DNA of 64,000 nt, from assembly GCA_963768025.1 (NCBI GenBank), contig CAVYGM010000010.1:124001-188000 (forward strand), read 5' to 3'. Made by a program: the position numbers and the translations under genes. This DNA is from CAVYGM01 sp963768025 (lineage in GTDB: Bacteria > Bacteroidota > Bacteroidia > Cytophagales > Spirosomataceae). Shown here piece after piece: positions 18,309-27,933 of the stretch (its first letter is position 1; the number at the start of each line of letters is the position of its first letter). The notes beneath the pieces were generated by a model, which made no database searches, was not told where the DNA came from, and worked only from the letters and a program-made list of their open reading frames with translations.

Positions 18309-21300
18309 ATGCAGTGTAGACGTTTTACTCACTTGATTATAGCGGGGCTGATTGGACTAGGGTGGATAAGTGAGTCTCAAGCTCAAACGATTACTACCGG
18401 GGCATTGGCCGTAACCCAGATATGTGGTCCAGCGACAATTTCTGTACCTTTCACGCAGACAGGCACTTTCAATGCCGGTAACGCCTTCAGCGTTCAACTT
18501 TCCAACAGCTCGGGTGATTTTACAGCTCCCCTTGTGCTTTCGCCTTCGGGTGCTGCCAGTCCACTGGTGGTAACAATCCCCGGTACGGTTGAGAATGGCG
18601 CCAATTATAAGGTACGGGTAGTTTCGAGTAATCCCGCAGTGGTGGGTACCACCGGCCCGACGGCACTATCAATTCAGCAGACGCCTGCCCCGCCAACCGT
18701 AGCTCAAACGACTTATTCTTATTGCCAAAATGCTCCCGCAACTGCGCTAAGCGCTACGGCTTCCGGCGGTAACACGCTACAATGGTACGATGGCAGCAAT
18801 GCGCCACTAGCTAGTGCGCCTACCCCTTCAACTGCTTCCGCAGGTACTCAAAATTATAGCGTATCGCAGAAAACCTCCAACGGCTGTGAAAGTAGCAAAG
18901 TAGCCATATCGGTTCAGGTAAATGCCATACCGGCGGCCCCCACGGCCACCAGCCCGGTGGAGCTCTGCCAGGGAGCCGGAGCCGCGCCGCTGACGGCCAC
19001 CGGCGACAACCTCCAATGGTACGCTGCCTCCTCGGGCGGTTCCCCGCTGGCCGGAGCGCCCACCCCCTCCACCGCCGCTGCGGGCACTACGTCCTACTTC
19101 GTCAGCCAGACCGTCAACGGCTGCGAGAGGCCCAGGAAGGACCATCGACGTGACCGTCACGCCCAAGCCCGCCCCCCCCGGCGTGACGGCCACCTACTCC
19201 TACTGCTTCGGGGCCGACCATCCCGCCCCTGACGGCCTCGGGCACGGGCCTGACCTGGTACGCGGCCAACGACGCCCCGCTGGGCAGTACCGCCCCCACG
19301 CCCCCCAACACGGCCGCCTCCAGCTACAAGGTCAGCCAGACCGTCAACGGATGCGAGAGCGACAAGGCCACCATCTCGGTCGGCATCAATCCAGACCCCA
19401 GCCCCCGGCGGCAAATGCTACGGTGGAATACTGCCAGGGCAGGCGGGCCGCGGCCCTGACCGCCACGGGCGACAACCTCAAATGGTACGCCGCCGCCTCG
19501 GGCGGCTCCCCGCTGGCCGGAGCGCCTACCCCCTCCACCGCCGCCGCGGGCACCACCCCCTACTTCGTCAGCCAGACCCAGAACGGATGCGAGAGCAATC
19601 GGGCTCAGATTACGGTAAATGTGAAAGCCATACCGGCGGCCCCCACGGCCGCCAGCCCGGTGGAGCTCTGCCAGGGAGCCGGAGCCGCGCCGCTGACGGC
19701 CACCGGCGACAACCTCCAATGGTACGCCGCCGCCTCGGGCGGCTCCCCGCTGGCCGGAGCGCCCACGCCCTCGACCGCCGCCGCGGGCACCACCTCCTAC
19801 TTCGTCAGCCAGACCGTCAACGGCTGCGAGGGGCCCAGGAAGAGCATCGACGTGACCGTCAAGCCCAAGCCCGCCCCGCCCGGCGTGACGGCCACCTACT
19901 CCTACTGCTTCGGGGCCGTCCATCCCGCCCCTGACGGCCACGGGCACGGGCCTGAACTGGTACGCGGCCAACGACGCCCCGCTGGGAGGTACCGCCCCCA
20001 CGCCCTCCAACACGGCCGCCTCCAGCTACAAGGTCACCCAGACCGTCAACGGATGCGAGAGCGACAAGGCCACCATCTCGGTCAGCATCGATCCAGACCC
20101 CAGCCCCCGGCGGCAAATGCTCCGGTGGAGTACTGCCAGGGAGGCGGTGCCTCGGCCCTGACCGCCACGGGCGACAACCTGAAATGGTACGCCGCCGCCT
20201 CGGGCGGCTACCCCGCTGGCCGGAGCGCCTACCCCCTCCACCGCCGCCGCGGGCAGCACCTCCTACTTCGTCAGCCAGACCCAGAACGGATGCGAGAGCA
20301 ATCGGACCCAGATTACGGTGAGTCGTGCAAGCCCATACCGGCGGCCCCCACGGCCGCCAGCCCGGTGGAGCTCTGCCAGGGAGCCGGAGCCGCGCCGCTG
20401 ACGGCCACCGGCGACAACCTCCAATGGTACGCCGCCTCCTCGGGCGGCTCCCCGCTGGCCGGAGCGCCCACCCCCTCGACCGCCGCCGCGGGCACCACCT
20501 CCTACTTCGTCAGCCAGACCGTCAACGGCTGCGAGGGGCCCAGGAAGGCCATCGACGTGACCGTCAAGCCCAAGCCCGCCCCCCCCGGCGTGACGGCCAC
20601 CTACTCCTACTGCTTCGGGGCCTCCATCCCACCCCTGACGGCCTCGGGCACGGGCCTGACCTGGTACGCGGCCAACGACGCCCCGCTGGGAAGTACCGCC
20701 CCCACGCCCTCCAACACGGCCGCCTCCAGCTACAAGGTAACCCAGACCGTCAACGGATGCGAAAGCGACAAGGCCACCATTTCCGTCATTATCAATCAGA
20801 CCCCACTACCTGGCGTAAATGCTACGGTGGAATACTGCCAGGGAGCCGGTGCCTCGGCACTGACCGCCACGGGCGACAACCTCAAATGGTACGCCGCCGC
20901 CTCGGGCGGCTCCCCGCTGGCCGGAGCGCCTACCCCCTCCACCGCCGCCGCGGGCACTACCTCCTACTTCGTCAGCCAGACCCAGAATGGATGCGAGGGG
21001 AATCGGGCCCAGATCAACGTCACGGTTAAGCCTACGCCCCCTGCGCCTTCGGCCGCCAGCCCGGTGGAGCTCTGCCAGGGAGCCGGAGCCGCGCCGCTGA
21101 CGGCCACCGGCGACAATCTCAAATGGTACGCCGCCTCCTCGGGCGGTTCCCCGCTGGCCGGAGCGCCCACCCCCTCCACCGCCGCCGCGGGCACTACCTC
21201 CTACTTCGTCAGCCAGACTGTCAATGGCTGCGAGGGGCCCAGGAAGGGCATTGACGTAACCATCAAACCCAAGCCCACCCCCCCCGGCGTGACGGCCACT

Positions 21301-24300
21301 TATGTGTATTGCTTTGGGGCCACCGTAGCGCCTTTAACCGCCACGGGCACGGGCCTGACCTGGTACGCGGCCAACGACGCCCCGCTGGGTAGCACGGCTC
21401 CGACGCCCTCCAACACGGCCGCCTCTAGCTACAAGGTAACCCAGACCGTCAACGGATGCGAAAGCGACAAGGCCACCATTACGATTAGCATCGTCCAAAC
21501 CCCACCGCCAGGCGTAGTCGCCACGATAGAATATTGCCAGGGCCAAGCTGCGTCGGCGCTCACCGCTTCGGGCGACAACCTCAAATGGTACGCCGCCCCC
21601 TCGGGCGGCTCCCCGCTGGCGGTTGCCCCTACTCCCTCTACCGCCGCCACGGGCACTACCTCTTACTTCGTCAGCCAGACCCAGAACGGATGCGAGGGTA
21701 ACCGCGCCCAGATCAACGTAACGGTTAAGTCTACGCCCGGAGCCCCTACCGTCACTACCCCCTTGGAAATATGCCAGGGAACCGGAGCCGCGCCACTAAC
21801 CGCCACCGGAACAAACCTGCTTTGGTATCACATCTTCATCAGGAGGTACCGGAACTTCCGCAGCCCCAACCCCTGCCACGAGTAGCGTTGGTAATTTTGA
21901 TTATTATGTAACACAAACGGTAAATGGCTGTGAAAGTAGCCGTGCTGCACTACGCGTTATCATTAAAACAACCCCAGCCGCTCCCTTGGTGACGAGTCCA
22001 GTATCCTTGTGTTTTGGCGCTACGGCAACCGCCCTTACGGCTACGGGAACAGACTTGAAATGGTACACGTCCAGTGGAGGCAGCCTACCCACGGCCCCGG
22101 TGCCTATTACATCCGCGGCCGGTACGACTACCTACCAGGTAAGCCAAACCACCAATGGCTGCGAAGGCCCCAAGGCATCCATTGTGGTTACCGTCTATCA
22201 GACCCCCCGCCCCAGTGGCTACTGCTCAAATCGAGTATTGCAACAATTCAACCGCCGTTGCCCTGACCGCTTCGGGAGCCGCCCTAAAATGGTACGATAC
22301 TGCCTCCGGTGGTACGGGTACAGCAACCGCGCCCATTCCGGCGACTACCACCATTGGCCCTAGATCCTACTACGTGTCTCAAACCCTAAATGGCTGCGAA
22401 AGTGATCGAACAAAAATTGACGTTTTGATCAAAGCAATTCCTGCCCTCCCAACAATTACCGCACCCGCGCCTATTTGCCAGGGAGGCGTGGCATTGCCCC
22501 TCATCGGAGCGGTAAGTGGGGTCACCGGAACTCTGAAATGGTATACTGCTCCCCTAACCGGAGCGGGTGCCTCCTCCCCACCTACTCCTTCCAGCGCTAC
22601 GCCGGGTATCACCACCTATTATGTGAGCCAAACGGTCAGTAATTGCGAAAGCCCCCGGGCACCCATTGAACAGGACATCAAAGCAGTTCCAACGGCTCCT
22701 ACCACTACTGCCCTGGTGGAATATTGCGAAAGTGCCACCGCGCAACCACTCACGGCTTCGGGAAACAATCTAAAATGGTATTTGGCAGCTAACGGGGGTA
22801 CGGCTTCACTCACAGCCCCTATTCCAAACACTACTGTTGTGACCACCACTTCCTACTACGTCAGCGAAACGGCCCAATACCCCATTGGAACGGGAAGTTT
22901 GTCCTGCGAAGGACCTCGTGCCAAAATTGATGTTCTGATTAACCCGCTGCCTGCCACACCTACTGTGGTAGCCCAACAGGAATTCTGCCAAGAGAGAACG
23001 GATAATAACCTTCCATTAACCGCTACGGGCAGCAACCTAAAATGGTACAATGCCGTATCTGGTGGAACAGGAACGAATACCGCACCCACGGTAAACCTGA
23101 AAAATGCAGGTGAAACCACCTTCTACGTGAGCCAGTCAACCGCCAAAGGCTGCGAAGGGGGTCGGGCTGCCATTAAGGTTAGGGTGAAACGCCTGCCCGT
23201 TCTGCCGGTGGTAACTCCCCTGATCGAATACTGCCAATTTGTTACCCCAAGCCCCCTAACCGCTACTCCGGAAACCAGTGCAGTACTAAACTGGTACGGT
23301 ACTAGCGCTACCGGAGGTACCCGAGCGGGAGCTGCTCCCATTCCCTCTACCCTAACCGGCGGTGAAACCTCTTACTACGTTAGCCAAAGTTTGGAAGGAT
23401 GCGAAGGGGACCGGTCGAGAATAACCATACGCATCAATACTACCCCGAAGCCTACCGTCACCACTCCGCTGGAATACTGCCAGAACGCTACCGCACCGCC
23501 GCTTACCGCGCAGGGGAGCCAACTGAAATGGTACCGTGAGGCTACGGCCGCCGAGTCACAGACCAATCCCTTCATACCCTTTACGGCCAATGTAGGCAGC
23601 TACGCATTTTACGTGACTCAAACCGGCAGCAATGGCTGCGAAAGTCCGAAAGAAAAAATCGATGTTCGGGTGAAGCCCCTTCCTTCTGCTACAATCAGCG
23701 GTGACAATTCGATTGCCCTCGGACAATCGGCCCAGATAACCCTGACGTTTACCGGAGACGGCCCTTGGGACTATACCCTTTCCAACAACTTATCGGGCAA
23801 AGGCGAGACCAAGAACCCCCTCACCATTTCGGTATCTCCTTTGGTTACCACCACCTATGTGGTGCTGGAAGTATCCAATTCCTGTGGCAAAGGGATTCCG
23901 AATGGTAGCGCCATCGTGACGGTTCGCATTCCCACCGTCAGCACCGGCAACCCCACTCCGGCCAGCTTGTGCGCAGGCAGAACCTTCACGATACCTTTCC
24001 AGGCATCGGGTGAGTTTGTGTCCACCAATAAATTCAATGCTCAGATCTCGCTAAGCAGCAATCCGGCGGATTTTAAGACCATTCCCAGTGTGCGAAATGG
24101 TAATGAGGTGGTAGCCACCATACCCGATACCACCAAAGGCGGAAACTATTTTGTGCGGATCGTTGGAGAAAGCCCTCAAACCATCATACAAGGTAGCATA
24201 AGCCCGGTGAACATAACCGTGAAACCGCTCCCGACAGCTACCATTTCTGGTGCTACGACCATCCTGATTGGAGAATCTACCTCGGTTAGCATTGCCTTCA

Positions 24301-24761
24301 CGGGCGAAAGCCCATGGACTTTTTTGTTCAGAAATGGTGTTCGCGACTCCTCCATAACGACCAGTATCACGCCTTTCGTAATACCAGTTAAGCCCTCCAC
24401 CACTACTACCTATACGATTACTTCGGTAACGAACCAATGCGGTGTTGGTAAAGTAGTGGGTACGGCGCGGGTGCAGGTAGATCCTATTTTGGGTATTGAG
24501 CCGGTATTGCCGGTCGCGAGTTGGCTGAAGGTTTATCCTAGCCCGGTACAAACGATCTGCGTAGTGGAGGTAAACGAACCGCTGGAAAAAGGGGAAGCTA
24601 CCCTGCGGGTTTTCGATATAAAGGGAAGGGCCGTTTTGGATAGCAAACTGCACAGCTCGCGCACCGACGTAGACTTTACTTCCCAGCCCGCGGGAATTTA
24701 TTTCCTAAGGATAGAGAACGGTGCCCATACGGGGGTTAGCCGGATTCTGAAAATTGATTAA
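18309..24761 (+). CDS. Giant secreted Ig-like repeat protein with T9SS sorting domain; reading frame broken by several indels
   Basis: An ATG at 18309 begins a signal peptide ending near 'SESQAQ'; the TTG 9 bases upstream is less likely. About 21 units of roughly 78 residues follow, each with a Cys near the start ('EYCQG', 'ELCQG', 'SYCFGA'), 'LTATGxNLKWY', 'APTPST', 'SYFVSQT' and 'NGCEG'. The C-terminal part (about 23690-24480) has other beta-rich segments, then a type A T9SS domain ('LKVYPSPVQ' to the end). It should be a surface or gliding-type adhesin. The frame moves three times: about 19140, 21829 and 22206, each by one extra base. Three further segments inside (about 19215-19390, 19917-20100, 20213-20310) leave and regain frame by +1 then +2. 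All indels are insertions, with net +12; the repaired protein would be about 2146 residues. Confidence 0.82.
18950..21830 (+). repeat. GC-rich higher-order repeat array inside the Ig-like gene
   Basis: The basic unit is about 234 bases. Three consecutive unit types (starting 'YSYCFGA', 'VEYCQG' and 'VELCQG') form a higher-order repeat of about 702 bases: the same 'CACCT' anchor recurs at 19191, 19893, 20598 and 21297 (spacings 702, 705, 699). Copies are nearly identical at DNA level and far richer in G and C than the units before 18900 and after 21830, which are diverged and of ordinary composition. This points to recent homogenisation or amplification of the middle of the gene. Confidence 0.9.
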
Positions 24762-24784
24762 CTTCAAACAGTATTTTTTTCGGA

Positions 24785-24814
24785 AGCGAGAGGGAACGCC
24801 TCTCGCTTTTTTTA
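24785..24814 (+). terminator. Hairpin terminator after the Ig-repeat gene
   Basis: A 9-bp perfect stem (24785-24793 with 24799-24807), 5-base loop and a T run to 24813. It sits 23 bases after the stop and just ahead of tadA. Confidence 0.88.
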
Positions 24815-24826
24815 TGGCAAGGCAGT

Positions 24827-25270
24827 ATGAGGTTATTTTCGGACGAATACTATATGGCCATGGCGCTGGAGCTGGCACAAAAGGCCGCTGACGAGGGTGA
24901 AATACCCGTTGGGGCTCTCGTCGTGTGCAAACGGCAAATTATTGGGAAAGGCTACAACCAAACCGAACGACTGAGTGATGTGACCGCCCACGCCGAAATG
25001 CTGGCCCTCACCGCCGCCTCGGAGTACCTGGGAGCCAAGTACCTTCCCGACTGCACACTGTATGTGTCGCTGGAGCCTTGTGTGATGTGCGCTGGCGCGC
25101 TTTTTTGGGCACAAGTAGGAACTGTTGTGTTCGGAGCACCCGATGAAAAAAGAGGATTTTCCCGTATCTCCACCTCCCTCCTCCACCCAAGAACCAAGCT
25201 CGTGGGGGGAGTTCTTGCCGATGAGTCTCAGGCGTTGATTCTGAATTTTTTCAAACGGCTAAGAACATAA
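24827..25270 (+). CDS. tadA: tRNA(adenine34) deaminase TadA
   Basis: A 147-residue zinc deaminase that converts A34 to inosine in tRNA-Arg(ACG). The zinc-binding and catalytic motifs are 'TAHAEMLAL' (His and Glu) and 'EPCVMCAGAL' (two Cys), with the typical N-terminal 'YYMAMALELAQKAADEGEIPVGALVV'-type helix region. The length is normal. It starts 13 bases after the terminator of the preceding gene, so it has its own promoter, which I cannot pin down. Confidence 0.93.
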   Translation: MRLFSDEYYMAMALELAQKAADEGEIPVGALVVCKRQIIGKGYNQTERLSDVTAHAEMLALTAASEYLGAKYLPDCTLYVSLEPCVMCAGALFWAQVGTVVFGAPDEKRGFSRISTSLLHPRTKLVGGVLADESQALILNFFKRLRT

Positions 25271-25337
25271 ATTCCGAATCTTCTGTTAGAAGAAGCAGTA
25301 GAAATATTTATTTTTTATCCTATAAAACCAAACTAAA

Positions 25338-25946
25338 ATGGCATTTACCTTAGACCCCTTACCTTACGCTAACGACGCCCTGGAACCTAATATCGACGCA
25401 ATGACCATGGAAATCCACCATGACCGTCACCACCAGGCCTATGTAAATAATCTGAATGCAGCCGTAGCCGGCTCGGAGATGGAAGGCAAAAGCATCGAAG
25501 AATTGCTTTCTAAAATAAGCACGTTACCCACCGCAGTACGCAACAACGGCGGGGGACACTGGAATCACTCTTTCTTCTGGAAAACCCTTTCGGGTAAAGG
25601 AGGCGGAACCCCAACCGGCGAACTCGCCCGGGCAATTGACGCCAAATTTGGATCCTTTGATGCTTTCAAAGATGAATTCAAGAAAGCCGCTGGCGGCCGT
25701 TTTGGATCGGGATGGGCGTGGCTCATCGTTACCGAGAGCGGTGATCTTGCCGTTTCGTCGACTCCTAATCAGGATAATCCGCTGATGGATCTGGCCGAGT
25801 CCAAGGGTACGCCGGTAATCGGCCTTGACGTGTGGGAACATGCCTACTACCTCAAATACCAGAACAAGCGTCCCGATTACGTGGATGCCTACTGGAATGT
25901 AGTGGATTGGGAAGCTGCGAACGCCAATTATCAGGCGGCCAAATAA
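25338..25946 (+). CDS. sodA: Superoxide dismutase (Mn/Fe family)
   Basis: A 202-residue cytoplasmic superoxide dismutase converting superoxide to hydrogen peroxide and oxygen. Metal ligands are visible: His in 'MEIHHDRHHQAY', His in 'GGGHWNHSFFW', and Asp/His in 'GLDVWEHAYYLKYQN'. 'AWLIVTESGDLAV' is typical of the C-terminal domain. Whether it uses Mn or Fe cannot be told securely. It is a single gene followed by its own hairpin. Confidence 0.94.
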   Translation: MAFTLDPLPYANDALEPNIDAMTMEIHHDRHHQAYVNNLNAAVAGSEMEGKSIEELLSKISTLPTAVRNNGGGHWNHSFFWKTLSGKGGGTPTGELARAIDAKFGSFDAFKDEFKKAAGGRFGSGWAWLIVTESGDLAVSSTPNQDNPLMDLAESKGTPVIGLDVWEHAYYLKYQNKRPDYVDAYWNVVDWEAANANYQAAK

Positions 25947-25972
25947 TCCTTAACTTCCTGATTACATGATCC

Positions 25973-26028
25973 GGATTGCAGCTTTCAAAAAATTCTCTCC
26001 AAGAACGTTGTAAGCTGCAATCCTTTTT
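25973..26028 (+). terminator. Long-loop terminator after sodA
   Basis: A 12-bp perfect stem (25973-25984 with 26012-26023), followed by five T. The loop is unusually long at 27 bases and contains the -33 element of the tRNA-His promoter. Confidence 0.78.
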
Positions 26029-26038
26029 CATAATTTTG
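26008..26038 (+). promoter_or_regulatory. Promoter of tRNA-His (TTG, 20 bp, TAATTTTG)
   Basis: TTG at 26008-26010, a 20-base spacer and TAATTTTG at 26031-26038 match the Bacteroidota housekeeping promoter. The tRNA begins 13 bases downstream. The -33 part lies inside the loop of the sodA terminator. Confidence 0.8.
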
Positions 26039-26050
26039 CCACTCCAAAAC

Positions 26051-26125
26051 GGAGATTGTAGCTCAGCCGGTTAGAGCGTCGGATTGTGGTTCCGAAGGTC
26101 GCGGGTTCGAACCCCGTCTTTCTCC
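26051..26125 (+). tRNA. tRNA-His (anticodon GTG)
   Basis: A cloverleaf can be drawn by hand. The D-arm is GCTC/GAGC. The anticodon stem TCGGA/TCCGA encloses loop TTGTGGT, so the anticodon is GTG (His). The T-arm is GCGGG/CCCGT with loop TTCGAAC. As usual for tRNA-His there is an extra G at -1 (26051) facing C73. The acceptor stem has two adjacent T-T mismatches (positions 5-68 and 6-67), which is odd and may reflect a sequence error. CCA is not encoded. Confidence 0.92.
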
Positions 26126-26132
26126 CAAAGGT

Positions 26133-26161
26133 AAAACCCCGCTAAGTCGGGGTTTTTTTTT
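26133..26161 (+). terminator. Terminator of tRNA-His
   Basis: An AAACCCCG stem and its complement with a 6-base loop, then nine T, start 8 bases after the tRNA. Confidence 0.92.
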
Positions 26162-26172
26162 AACGTATTCGT

Positions 26173-26835
26173 ATGGTTTCAGCATCACCACCCGTATCAC
26201 CGAGAGTCCGCCGGGTGATCTTCATTATCCTGCCTCTGATGTACCTGGCCGGAATCATTGGACTAAACATTCCCCTGCTGGAACCCTATTTTCGCATCCT
26301 GATCCCCTTCAATTTATTGGCTTCTCTGGCATTGCTGCTACTTTTCCATACGGATTGGCGTCCCGCTTTCCTGGTGTACTGTGCGCTGGCTTTCGGGGTG
26401 GGATTTCTGATCGAAGTGGCGGGGGTTCACACCGGCCTGATCTTTGGTGAGTATGCCTACGGCCCAGCCCTGGGATTGAAGCTGGCGGAAGTACCCCTCA
26501 TAATCGGGATCAATTGGCTGATGCTAACCTATCTGTGTGGGAGCCTGGCGGATCGGCTTCCAGGTACAAAACTCCTGAAAGTGGCCGTAGCCGCGGCGCT
26601 CATGACCATTCTCGATGTGTGTATAGAGCCGGTCGCCATTCGGTTGGATTTCTGGCAGTGGCAGGGCAACGTGATTCCCTTGCAGAATTATATAGCGTGG
26701 TATGGCATATCGGCGGTATTATTTTTGGCTTTCTTTTCTCTTCCTTTCAAAAAAACGAATGCCCTCGCTCCTTTGCTTCTAGGGTTGCAATTTTTATTTT
26801 TCGGCCTTAACAATTTCCTTCATTTTGTTGATTAA
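26173..26835 (+). CDS. cruF: Carotenoid biosynthesis membrane protein, CruF-like (DUF422)
   Basis: A 220-residue protein with about seven hydrophobic segments. 'EVAGVHTGLIFGEYAYG' and 'DVCIEPVAIRLDFWQWQ' are the conserved acidic/His loops of the CruF/bisanhydrobacterioruberin hydratase family, which hydrates carotenoid end groups (gamma-carotene 1',2'-hydratase). It should act in the cytoplasmic membrane in the making of saproxanthin- or myxol-type pigments, typical of pink and orange Cytophagales. The other crt genes are not in this window. The next gene is a MerR regulator with B12-photoreceptor motifs, the class that controls carotenoid genes, which supports the assignment. The exact substrate is inferred. 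Confidence 0.82.
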   Translation: MVSASPPVSPRVRRVIFIILPLMYLAGIIGLNIPLLEPYFRILIPFNLLASLALLLLFHTDWRPAFLVYCALAFGVGFLIEVAGVHTGLIFGEYAYGPALGLKLAEVPLIIGINWLMLTYLCGSLADRLPGTKLLKVAVAAALMTILDVCIEPVAIRLDFWQWQGNVIPLQNYIAWYGISAVLFLAFFSLPFKKTNALAPLLLGLQFLFFGLNNFLHFVD

Positions 26836-27054
26836 CAATTATTTGAACATTTGCTTTCTATATCAGTTTTATGCAGTGTAGTAAAACCCAATACTTTGGG
26901 AAAAATATGCAAAAGCGCTTTTTCCGCTGAAGCCAATTCAGAGGTCGGTTAAATAGAATTCCCACTGTTAACAGCAGGTTCAAAATCAAGCCAATTCGCC
27001 AGTAGGTTTTGAATGTACGTCTCAATAATGTAAAACCCATCTTATGAAAAACCC

Positions 27055-27933
27055 ATGAGTAGCTATTCAATACGTGATCTCGAACAACTATCCGGAATAA
27101 AAGCCCACACCCTACGCATTTGGGAGCAGCGTTACAATATTATTTCCCCCAAAAGAACAGATACCAATATCCGACTCTACGATGATCAAGATCTGAAACT
27201 CGTACTGAATATCTCGTTGCTCAAAGATCATGGCTACAAGATTTCGGAAATATCCAAGATGGCTTCGGAAGAGATGAACTCCGAGGTGATGACTATTTCG
27301 GATAAAAAGCTCAACTACCCCGATCAGATTCATGCCCTTACCATTTCGATGATTGATCTGGACGAGGATCGTTTTGAAAAAATAATCAGTACCAATATCC
27401 TGCAATTTGGCTTTGAGAATACGATGATCAATATCATCTATCCGTTCCTGAGCCGTATTGGCACGCTATGGGTGACCGGCTCCATTGGACCGGCCCAGGA
27501 GCATTTTATTACTAACCTTATTCGTCAGAAAGTAATCGTAGCTATTGACGGGCAGGTGGTGAAGCAAACGCCTACTTCCAAAAAGTTCCTTATGTTTTTG
27601 CCGGAAGGCGAACTCCACGAAATGGGGTTACTTTTCGCCAACTACATCATCAGGGCCCGAAACCACAAGGTTGTGTACCTGGGACAAACACTGCCATTCG
27701 CTGAGATTGAGTTTGCCTACAAGCTGCACCAACCCGACTACCTCTTTACGTCTATTACGGCCGTGCCGTCCAGCAGTGAGGTGCAGGGGTATGTGGATAA
27801 ACTAGCCGCCCGTTTTTCCGAGGCGACGATTCTGCTTACCGGGTATCAGATCGTGGGACAAGACATTCAGCTTTCGCCCAATACCGTCATTATCAATAAA
27901 ATCGAAGATTTGATGCAGCTGGCGAATCCCTGA
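27055..27933 (+). CDS. CarH/LitR-like MerR regulator with B12-binding photoreceptor motifs
   Basis: A 292-residue regulator. Residues 1-75 are a MerR winged helix ('YSIRDLEQLSGIKAHTLRIW', 'EQRYNI'). About 90-170 is a helical bundle with the CarH signature Trp139-x9-Glu149-His150 ('W..(9)..EH'), and 175-290 is a B12-binding fold with Glu186-x-His188-x-x-Gly191 ('ELHEMG'), where the His would ligate cobalt. In CarH these residues hold adenosylcobalamin, and light releases DNA and derepresses carotenoid genes. Here it lies directly after cruF on the same strand, though separated by 219 bases. Function as a B12 light sensor is inferred from motifs and context; some family members do not bind B12. 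It is convergent and stop-to-stop adjacent with the dehydrogenase gene. Confidence 0.85.
   Translation: MSSYSIRDLEQLSGIKAHTLRIWEQRYNIISPKRTDTNIRLYDDQDLKLVLNISLLKDHGYKISEISKMASEEMNSEVMTISDKKLNYPDQIHALTISMIDLDEDRFEKIISTNILQFGFENTMINIIYPFLSRIGTLWVTGSIGPAQEHFITNLIRQKVIVAIDGQVVKQTPTSKKFLMFLPEGELHEMGLLFANYIIRARNHKVVYLGQTLPFAEIEFAYKLHQPDYLFTSITAVPSSSEVQGYVDKLAARFSEATILLTGYQIVGQDIQLSPNTVIINKIEDLMQLANP

Noticed and set aside
19324..20116. Long minus-strand and alternate-frame ORFs across the GC-rich array
   Set aside because: They arise because GC-rich repeats have few stops in any frame. They lack starts, signal sequences and any known domain.
21986..22363. Separate small gene in another frame within the Ig-repeat region
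   Set aside because: Its translation continues the repeat pattern ('CFGATATALTATG', 'GCEGPK') and is simply the middle piece of the frameshifted giant gene.
18700..23690. CRISPR-like array because of regular repeats
   Set aside because: The repeats are about 234 bases, coding and in register with protein units, with no short repeats and unique spacers and no cas genes.
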